DNA of 46,089 nucleotides from UBA7236 sp036734545 (GTDB taxonomy: Bacteria > Bacteroidota > Bacteroidia > Chitinophagales > BACL12), in the NCBI GenBank assembly GCA_036734545.1, contig DAIMYJ010000015.1, forward strand, positions 1 through 46,089, read 5' to 3'. The notes below the pieces were generated by a model. It made no database searches and was not told where the DNA came from. It was given only the letters and a program-made list of their open reading frames with translations. Of the stretch, positions 16,409 through 21,859 are shown piece after piece. Position numbers and translations under genes: made by a program. Position 1 is the first letter of the stretch; each line of letters opens with the position of its first letter.

Positions 16409-17407
16409 ATGGCATTACTTTCATTTCAGCGTCCCGATAAGATCACCTTACAGAAGGCAACGGATTTCGAGGGTACTTTCGAGTTCAAACCTCTGGAACC
16501 CGGCTTTGGTGTGACCATCGGCAACGCTCTGCGCAGGGTACTGCTGAGTTCCCTCGAAGGTTTTGCGATCTCTTCTGTAAAGATCAGTGGTGTTGATCAT
16601 GAATTTTCTACGATCAACGGTGTGATGGAAGACGTTACCGAGATCGTGCTCAACCTCAAACAAGTGCGCCTGAAGCGCGAACTGGGTGGCGATGATCATG
16701 CAGTGGAGAAGATCTTCATTTCCCTGAAGGATAAAGAAGAATTCAAAGCCGGTGATATCGAGAAGCATACCAACAGCTTCCGCGTTACCAACCCTGACCT
16801 GCTGATCTGCCGCATGGAGCCTTTCGTGAAACTGGATATCGAACTGACCATCCAGAAAGGTCGCGGATATTTGCCTGCAGAAGAGAACAAGGGTGTTGAC
16901 CGCACCATCGGGGTGATCCCGATCGATGCGATCTATACGCCGATCAAGAATGTGCGTTATACTATTGAGAATACCCGCGTTGAGCAGAAGACCGACTACG
17001 AGAAACTGCTCATCGAGATCAAGACCGACGGCACCATCCACCCGGAAGATGCCATCAAGGAAGCCAGCCGTATCCTGATCCAGCACCTGATGCTGATCAC
17101 AGACGAGCACATCACTTTCAATACAGTGGGTGAGAAGGAAACCAATGTAGTGGATGAGCATACCCTGCATATCCGCAAGTTGCTGAAGACCCCGCTTGAA
17201 GACCTGGATCTCTCAGTGCGCGCATATAACTGCCTGAAGGCCGCCAAGATCAACTCTCTGGCTGAGCTGGTGCGCTACGATACCAATGAACTGCTGAAGT
17301 TCCGCAATTTCGGAAAGAAGTCACTGGTAGAGATCGAAGCCATGGTGCTCGACAAAGGCCTGCAGTTTGGCATGGATCTTTCCAAGTATAACTTAGATGA
17401 AGATTAA
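16409..17407 (+). CDS. rpoA: DNA-directed RNA polymerase subunit alpha
   Basis: Alpha dimerises to scaffold RNA polymerase assembly and its C-terminal domain binds promoter DNA and activators. The 332-residue product has the N-terminal domain signature GFGVTIGNALRRVLLSSLEG near residues 33-52 and a C-terminal domain with LEDLDLSVRAYNCLKAAKIN near residues 262-281 plus the helix-hairpin-helix region FRNFGKKSLVEIE. Length is normal. It follows rpsD after 21 nt and precedes rplQ after 41 nt. Confidence 0.98.
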   Translation: MALLSFQRPDKITLQKATDFEGTFEFKPLEPGFGVTIGNALRRVLLSSLEGFAISSVKISGVDHEFSTINGVMEDVTEIVLNLKQVRLKRELGGDDHAVEKIFISLKDKEEFKAGDIEKHTNSFRVTNPDLLICRMEPFVKLDIELTIQKGRGYLPAEENKGVDRTIGVIPIDAIYTPIKNVRYTIENTRVEQKTDYEKLLIEIKTDGTIHPEDAIKEASRILIQHLMLITDEHITFNTVGEKETNVVDEHTLHIRKLLKTPLEDLDLSVRAYNCLKAAKINSLAELVRYDTNELLKFRNFGKKSLVEIEAMVLDKGLQFGMDLSKYNLDED

Positions 17408-17448
17408 TCCGGTGGAATGCATTTGCACACCAGAAAAAATAGAAGACA

Positions 17449-17952
17449 ATGAGACACGGAAATAAAATCAACCACCTCGGACGTAAAACCGCTCACCGCA
17501 AATCCCTGCTGAGCAACATGGGTACATCACTCATTTTGCACAAGCGTATCAAGACAACTACCGCTAAAGCAAAGGAATTGCGCGTATACATTGAACCGAT
17601 CATCAACCGCGCCAAGGAGGATACCACGCACAATCGCCGTATGGTGTTCTCTGAGCTGCAGAGCAAAGAGGCTGTTCAGGAACTGTTCACCAATATCGCC
17701 GGCAAGATCGCTACGCGTAACGGTGGCTACACACGTATCCTGAAACTGGGTGAAAATCGCCTTGGTGACAATGCGGAGACCTGCTACATTGAGCTGGTAG
17801 ATTACAATGAGAACCTGCTCAAGACCGCTAAGACTGCCGGCGCCAAGAAGCGTAGCCGTCGCGGTTCCGGTAAGGCCGAGAAGAAAGCGGTTGAACCTGA
17901 GACCAAGGAAGCAGAAGCTTCAACAGAGACCAAAGAGGAGAATAACGCCTGA
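17449..17952 (+). CDS. rplQ: 50S ribosomal protein L17 with acidic/basic tail
   Basis: L17 sits near the tunnel exit. The core of about 120 residues starts MRHGNKINHLGRKTAHRKSL and contains NMGTSLILHKRIKTTTAKAK and the conserved YTRILKLGENRLGDNAE region. The 167-residue product carries an extra C-terminal tail of about 45 residues rich in Lys, Glu, Ala and Thr, seen in many Bacteroidota L17 proteins and of unknown role. It is the last gene of the run and is followed 23 nt later by a strong terminator. Confidence 0.98.
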   Translation: MRHGNKINHLGRKTAHRKSLLSNMGTSLILHKRIKTTTAKAKELRVYIEPIINRAKEDTTHNRRMVFSELQSKEAVQELFTNIAGKIATRNGGYTRILKLGENRLGDNAETCYIELVDYNENLLKTAKTAGAKKRSRRGSGKAEKKAVEPETKEAEASTETKEENNA

Positions 17953-17975
17953 TCGTATTCTCGTCGAAATAATAG

Positions 17976-18002
17976 AAAGGCTCCTGAAAAGGGGCCTTTT
18001 TT
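17976..18002 (+). terminator. Intrinsic terminator of the ribosomal gene run
   Basis: A 9-bp stem, AAAGGCTCC (17976-17984) with GGGGCCTTT (17991-17999, one G-T pair), encloses a 6-nt loop and runs into six T at 17997-18002. It lies 23 nt after the rplQ stop and is the only clear terminator in the first 18 kb. Confidence 0.9.
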
Positions 18003-18005
18003 ATT

Positions 18006-18040
18006 GTTGGTAGTTGAAGGTTGAAAGTTGAGTGTTGAGT
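18006..18040 (+). repeat. Heptanucleotide tandem repeat, GTTGANN type
   Basis: Five contiguous 7-nt units read GTTGGTA, GTTGAAG, GTTGAAA, GTTGAGT and GTTGAGT. The array begins four bases after the rplQ terminator and ends six bases before the stop codon of the convergent secreted-protein gene at 18047. The same unit recurs on the other strand at 41797-41838. Function is unknown. Confidence 0.8.
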
Positions 18041-18046
18041 TGGGAT

Positions 18047-18934
18047 TTACTCGTGCAGGAAGAGTTGTTTGCTCATCTCATTTCGGGAGTCGGTGCAATG
18101 AATGATGTAATTACCGCTTGGGATATGGGGGAGTGACAGGATGGTGTGTTGTGCGGATGAGCGTTCCATATGGATCAACCTGCCTGAAAGGTCATAGACG
18201 GAAATACTGCAAGGTTCGGTGGGGGGAGCGGGAAATACAATATGCACTTCTGGCCCGGCAGCGTATATCTCCAAATTGAACGAAGAAACGTTCCGGATGT
18301 CGGTGGGTGTGATGAAAGTTTCGATCGGCGTATCGCTGGTGTTTTCGTAGGCGATATCCTTTATGGTAAAAGCTCGGTTAGACGGATCCACCGTGAGTCG
18401 GATCCAGCCATAGTATGTGCTGTCGCCCTCCTGCAGTTGCAGGCCTACGAATTTATCATTCTGGCCGAAGATCCACTCACCGGCAGCCACAATGGGGTAA
18501 TAAAAGAAGGAGCTGATGATCGCGTAGAATTGATAGACCAAGGTTTGATACGCATTTTGCATGAAGTTACCGGCATAGGGGCCGATCTCGAGGCCGGAGC
18601 TGATTGCGTAAGGATAGGCATATTCGCCACCGCCTCCCGATAGGGCAGCGATCGCATTTTCATTCTTCGGTGATGCAAAGATGGCGTTGATCACGTAGGC
18701 GTTCAAACCTCCCCAGTAGGTAAAATAGAAGAAGTTGGTGGAGGTGAAGAAGAAAGTGAAATCCACCACGCCGTCATCATTCAGGTCCAGTTCTACGCCG
18801 GTGCCGGGAATATCCACTGTAACATCTGGGTCCACATCGGTATAGACCACTTCAGCCTGCGTAGCATGTGCCGAGAGAAAAGCCGCAGCCGAGGCAGCGT
18901 ACATGGATATCCTGGAATGCCGTACCATATGCAT
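18047..18934 (-). CDS. Secreted T9SS type A protein, VYTDVDPD family, copy 1
   Basis: The 295-residue product begins with a signal peptide (basic start, then YAASAAAFLSAHATQA) followed at once by EVVYTDVDPD. An Asp/Asn-rich loop, LDLNDDGVVDF near residues 50-60, resembles dockerin-type calcium loops. The central part has FVGLQLQEGDSTYYGWIRL near residues 165-185 and FTIKDIAYENTSDTPIE. The last ~75 residues form a T9SS type A sorting domain with SISVYDLSGRLIHMERSSA and a basic end, so the protein is probably exported by Sec and then by T9SS to the surface. It is the most diverged of four adjacent paralogues. The molecular role is unknown. Confidence 0.85.
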   Translation of the reverse strand: MHMVRHSRISMYAASAAAFLSAHATQAEVVYTDVDPDVTVDIPGTGVELDLNDDGVVDFTFFFTSTNFFYFTYWGGLNAYVINAIFASPKNENAIAALSGGGGEYAYPYAISSGLEIGPYAGNFMQNAYQTLVYQFYAIISSFFYYPIVAAGEWIFGQNDKFVGLQLQEGDSTYYGWIRLTVDPSNRAFTIKDIAYENTSDTPIETFITPTDIRNVSSFNLEIYAAGPEVHIVFPAPPTEPCSISVYDLSGRLIHMERSSAQHTILSLPHIPSGNYIIHCTDSRNEMSKQLFLHE

Positions 18935-18942
18935 AGAAACGA

Positions 18943-18973
18943 AAAAACCTCCGAAGATGTTTCGGAGGTTTTT
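18943..18973 (-). terminator. Terminator between secreted paralogues 1 and 2
   Basis: A perfect 13-bp stem, 18943-18955 with 18961-18973, encloses a 5-nt loop. Read on the minus strand the stem ends in a T-rich run, as expected for an intrinsic terminator of the gene whose stop is at 18993. The symmetric A/T ends would work in both directions. Confidence 0.85.
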
Positions 18974-18992
18974 ATGGAAAAGAGAATTGATC

Positions 18993-19727
18993 TTATTGTG
19001 CGATCATCACGCGCTTGGTATATACGCCGTCTTCCTCTGTCATTACCTGAACGGTATAGGTTCCGGTAGCGGCTTTATCGAGGGTGATCTGCATACCTGC
19101 GAGGTCGAGGCCGTTTTGGTAAACGACTTTACCTGCTACATCAAATACCTTCACGGAAGCGCCTGCTGTTTGCAGGTCTTTCACTACGATGCTGATGGTA
19201 TTGCCATAGCTATAGGCGGTGAGCTGATCGTTCTGGATNNNNNNNNNNNNNNNNNNNNNNNNNNNNNNNNNNNNNNNNNNNNNNNNNNNNNNNNNNNNNN
19301 NNNNNNNNNNNNNNNNNNNNNNNNNNNNNNNNNNNNNNTTCCATTGCATGTCTTCGTTGATGTCAGCGCCGTTGTTCAGGGCGTAAGGCAGCAAGGTGCC
19401 GTAAGAACCGGATTCGCCGCCTACAGAACCGTTGTAAGAATAGATCCTTACGTTACGGATCAGTCCGGGCCAGGTGTTGGTCGGGTCAGCGATGGAATAG
19501 AAGAATCCAGGATAGGTAAAGTCAGCGATCATGAACATGAAATCTACATCACCATCATTGTTGATGTCCAGTTCATAGAATTCGCCGTCGCCGGAGTAGG
19601 TTTCATCCGGGTCAACATCGGTGTAGACCATTTGGGCATTAGCACCGGATGCAGCAAGTACAAAAGCACCTGCAAGGGAAGAATAGCCTGCCAGCTTTTT
19701 GGTGTTCAGGGTAGCAGTTCTTTTCAT
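18993..19727 (-). CDS. Secreted T9SS type A protein, VYTDVDPD family, copy 2, interrupted by an assembly gap
   Basis: The reading frame has a 100-N run at 19239-19338. The visible N-terminal part has a long signal region, KKLAGYSSLAGAFVLAASGA, then QMVYTDVDPD and the Asp/Asn loop LDINNDGDVDF. The visible C-terminal part is a T9SS type A sorting domain, with VKVFDVAGKVVYQNG and an end in KRVMIAQ. The central YGWxRL block of the paralogues is missing because it lies in the gap; comparison with copy 3 suggests about 240 nt are really absent, giving a protein near 290 residues rather than 244. Frame continuity across the gap is not proven. Confidence 0.8.
   Translation of the reverse strand: MKRTATLNTKKLAGYSSLAGAFVLAASGANAQMVYTDVDPDETYSGDGEFYELDINNDGDVDFMFMIADFTYPGFFYSIADPTNTWPGLIRNVRIYSYNGSVGGESGSYGTLLPYALNNGADINEDMQWXXXXXXXXXXXXXXXXXXXXXXXXXXXXXXXXXXIQNDQLTAYSYGNTISIVVKDLQTAGASVKVFDVAGKVVYQNGLDLAGMQITLDKAATGTYTVQVMTEEDGVYTKRVMIAQ
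19239..19338. other. Assembly gap of exactly 100 N
   Basis: A run of 100 N inside the second secreted paralogue. The round number is the usual scaffolding placeholder, so its length says nothing about the true distance. Confidence 0.97.
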
Positions 19728-19759
19728 TTTTTACAGATTATTGGTTATCGAATATAGAG

Positions 19760-19790
19760 CGAATGTAGCAAAAAAATGAGATAGTAGAAA
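19760..19790 (-). promoter_or_regulatory. Candidate promoter of secreted paralogue 2
   Basis: On the minus strand TACATTCG (19760-19767) stands 19 bases after TTTC (19787-19790), each one base off the Bacteroidota consensus TTTG / TAnnTTTG. The same TACATTCGC core stands before paralogue 3. It lies 33 nt from the start codon. Confidence 0.4.
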
Positions 19791-19846
19791 ATCACAGTCC
19801 GGCGGGCATTTTTTTTCGGGTCTCCGGAGTGGGGTATGGGCATGAA

Positions 19847-19872
19847 AAAACCCCGGCGTTGGCCGGGGTTTT
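19847..19872 (-). terminator. Terminator of secreted paralogue 3
   Basis: An 11-bp perfect GC-rich stem (19847-19857 with 19862-19872) with a 4-nt loop, followed by a T run on the minus strand. It lies 21 nt downstream of the stop codon at 19894. Confidence 0.9.
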
Positions 19873-19893
19873 ATACTTTGCTCAAAATCCTGA

Positions 19894-20754
19894 TCAGTTC
19901 TGGATATAGAGGTTTTTGCTGTAAACGCTGTTATTGGCGCCGGTCAGCTGCAGGGTATAAAGACCAGTTGCAGCATTGTCCAGGGTAATGGCCATGTTGT
20001 TGTCAGCTACGCGGGCAGAGTAAACTACTTTGCCATCGATGTCGAATACGCGAACGTTCTCAACACCTGCTTCGCTGTCCTTAACGATCAGGTTGATCGT
20101 GTTGCCATAGCTGTAAGCAGCTACCTGAGCATCTGTCAGGGTTACTACAGCTACACCACCGCCTGAAGTAGCACCAGCTTCGATAGCAGTTTCAGCTGCA
20201 TCATCGTAAGCGTAATCTTTCACGGTGAACTCAACAGGACCTACAGATACATCGAGGCGAGCCCATCCGTAGTGGATAGAACCATCGATATCGAACTGTA
20301 CACCCATGTAAGCGTCAGTGGTTCCTGCGAAAGGACCATAAGTTACACCAGAGTAAATAGAAGCCAACCAACCGAAGTTGTAGGTGTTGCTGATGAAGTC
20401 AGCATCAGGGCCGATCAGGTCACCTTCAGCCAATGCGCTACCGTAAGGCAGGATGGCGCCGGAGTAACCAACGATCATGTTAGAAGGACCACCGTAGCCG
20501 TAAGCGCTCAGGTTACCGATCACATAGGCGAAAGTCCAGTTAGAAGCTGCGGAAACAGCAGCCATCAGGATGTCCGGATATCCGTTGTTGTCAAGGTCCA
20601 GTGCATAAGATTCACCAAGGGCTACATCCACATCATCGATGTCGGTGTAAACGATGGTTGCATTAGCATCAGTGGACACAGCCACGAAGGCTCCGGCCAT
20701 TGCTGAGTAAGCAGCTAACTTACCAGCATTCTTTGAATTGTAGATTTTCTTCAT
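19894..20754 (-). CDS. Secreted T9SS type A protein, VYTDVDPD family, copy 3
   Basis: The intact 286-residue paralogue of the flanking genes. It has a signal peptide with KLAAYSAMAGAFVAVSTDAN, then TIVYTDIDDVDV, an Asp/Asn loop LDLDNNGYPDI near residues 53-63, the core DAYMGVQFDIDGSIHYGWAR near residues 166-185 with FTVKDYAYDD after it, and a C-terminal type A sorting domain of about 75 residues containing NVRVFDIDGKVVYSARV and ending in KNLYIQN. YGWxRL followed by a Y-AYE-type strand also occurs in PEP-CTERM proteins of other phyla, so the passenger may be a general extracellular domain. Ligand and role are unknown. Confidence 0.88.
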   Translation of the reverse strand: MKKIYNSKNAGKLAAYSAMAGAFVAVSTDANATIVYTDIDDVDVALGESYALDLDNNGYPDILMAAVSAASNWTFAYVIGNLSAYGYGGPSNMIVGYSGAILPYGSALAEGDLIGPDADFISNTYNFGWLASIYSGVTYGPFAGTTDAYMGVQFDIDGSIHYGWARLDVSVGPVEFTVKDYAYDDAAETAIEAGATSGGGVAVVTLTDAQVAAYSYGNTINLIVKDSEAGVENVRVFDIDGKVVYSARVADNNMAITLDNAATGLYTLQLTGANNSVYSKNLYIQN

Positions 20755-20785
20755 ATCTGCAGATTATGGTTAAATATTTACAGGG

Positions 20786-20793
20786 CGAATGTA
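20786..20793 (-). promoter_or_regulatory. Candidate -7 element of secreted paralogue 3
   Basis: TACATTCG on the minus strand, one base off TAnnTTTG and identical with the element before paralogue 2. A TTTG lies upstream but only 16 bases away, so the -33 element is doubtful. Confidence 0.35.
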
Positions 20794-20850
20794 AGCATTT
20801 TTTTGTTTACAAACGCCCTGTAGGGTTTTTTTTGAGAAAAATCATCCTCC

Positions 20851-20870
20851 ACAGCAGGTGAAAATGCTGT
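20851..20870 (-). terminator. Weak terminator candidate after secreted paralogue 4
   Basis: A 6-bp stem (ACAGCA 20851-20856 with TGCTGT 20865-20870) begins directly after the stop codon at 20872; a short T run follows about ten bases later on the minus strand. It is weaker than the other terminators here. Confidence 0.3.
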
Positions 20871-20871
20871 C

Positions 20872-21753
20872 TTAATTGGACAGGTGCACCTGCTTATTGT
20901 AGGTGCCCATATCGTTTTGCAGACGCACGATATAGTTGCCGGAGGCGAGGTCGCTGCAGGCGATGGTGCGGGTGCCGCTAAGGGTGCCCAGATCAATTAC
21001 CATTTTACCGCTGAGGTCATAGACCGTAGCCTGCGCTTCAGCGATGTCTTCAGGCAGGCCGATCGTCAGCTGGCTGCCGTAGGCAAAGATGGATGCGCCG
21101 GTGATGCCCGGGTTCTGGATATCGGTAGCTGTCTGGCCGGTGAATATGGCCTCGTTAGCCGTGCTCTGGTAAGCGTAATCATGGATGGTGATGGTGCCGG
21201 CATCATCGGAAACCGACAGGCGGATCCATCCATAGTAGCGGTCTTTGTCGATATTCAGGCGAACACCCATGAAGGCGTTGTCTGTATCGAGCCAGTTTCC
21301 GGCGACATAGGAGTAATAGGGGAATCCCAGAACGGAGATCTGCACGCTGAGGGCCAGGGAGGCTGCCCCATCGGCAAAGCTGTCTTCGCTGTTGATACCT
21401 TCTCCTGCTGCCAGCACGGGCGCATAAACACCGGAATATCCGCTGTACGTGACGATCTCGCCCATGAATTCATTGCCGTTAAGCGCTGAGGCGAAGGCCA
21501 CTTTTACGCCATAGGTGAAGGAGATGCCATAATAGGTCCCCGCACCGCTGAAGCTGTAGATGGAGAAATTGAAATCATCTGTGCCGTCGCTGTTGAGGTC
21601 GAGGGCAAATTCGGCGCCCTCACCGCCGATCACCTGATCGGGGTCCAGATCGGTGTATACGACTGCGGCGCCAGCCTGGTTGAGGCTCAGGAATGCAGCT
21701 GCGCTTGTGGCATACTGCATCATCTTCTTGGTGGTAGTAAATGTTTTTTTCAT
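20872..21753 (-). CDS. Secreted T9SS type A protein, VYTDVDPD family, copy 4
   Basis: The 293-residue paralogue starts with a signal peptide containing YATSAAAFLSLNQAGA, followed by AVVYTDLDPD and the Asp/Asn loop LDLNSDGTDDF near residues 52-62. The core reads NAFMGVRLNIDKDRYYGWIR near residues 181-200 with ITIHDYAYQS next, and the C-terminal type A sorting domain includes ATVYDLSGKMVIDLG and ends in KQVHLSN. It is the first gene of the four in transcription order and has its own promoter candidate, so the cluster looks like separately transcribed duplicates rather than one operon. Confidence 0.88.
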   Translation of the reverse strand: MKKTFTTTKKMMQYATSAAAFLSLNQAGAAVVYTDLDPDQVIGGEGAEFALDLNSDGTDDFNFSIYSFSGAGTYYGISFTYGVKVAFASALNGNEFMGEIVTYSGYSGVYAPVLAAGEGINSEDSFADGAASLALSVQISVLGFPYYSYVAGNWLDTDNAFMGVRLNIDKDRYYGWIRLSVSDDAGTITIHDYAYQSTANEAIFTGQTATDIQNPGITGASIFAYGSQLTIGLPEDIAEAQATVYDLSGKMVIDLGTLSGTRTIACSDLASGNYIVRLQNDMGTYNKQVHLSN

Positions 21754-21769
21754 ACGTTCTTTGCGTTAC

Positions 21770-21777
21770 CAAATCTA
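21770..21777 (-). promoter_or_regulatory. Candidate -7 element of secreted paralogue 4
   Basis: TAGATTTG on the minus strand matches TAnnTTTG exactly and lies 16 nt before the start codon. No TTTG is found at the proper -33 distance. It follows directly on the terminator at 21782-21812. Confidence 0.5.
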
Positions 21778-21781
21778 TGCT

Positions 21782-21812
21782 AAAAATGGCTGTTCCGGGG
21801 AGAAGCCATTTT
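21782..21812 (-). terminator. Terminator of the phosphodiesterase-sulfotransferase gene
   Basis: A perfect 9-bp stem (21783-21791 with 21804-21812) with a 12-nt loop. On the minus strand the stem ends in five T. It separates the stop codon at 21860 from the next gene's promoter. T runs on both sides make it potentially bidirectional. Confidence 0.75.
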
Positions 21813-21859
21813 AATTTTTGTTAATGCGGGGTAATTTTTACGTCAATTTCCCCGAAGGA

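Noticed and set aside
18006..18040. CRISPR array
   Set aside because: Units are only 7 nt, directly adjacent and without spacers; no cas gene in the window.
20800..20830. Plus-strand terminator-like CCCTGTAGGG with T run
   Set aside because: Only a 4-bp stem and no plus-strand gene upstream; T run is probably incidental to the promoter region of the minus-strand gene.
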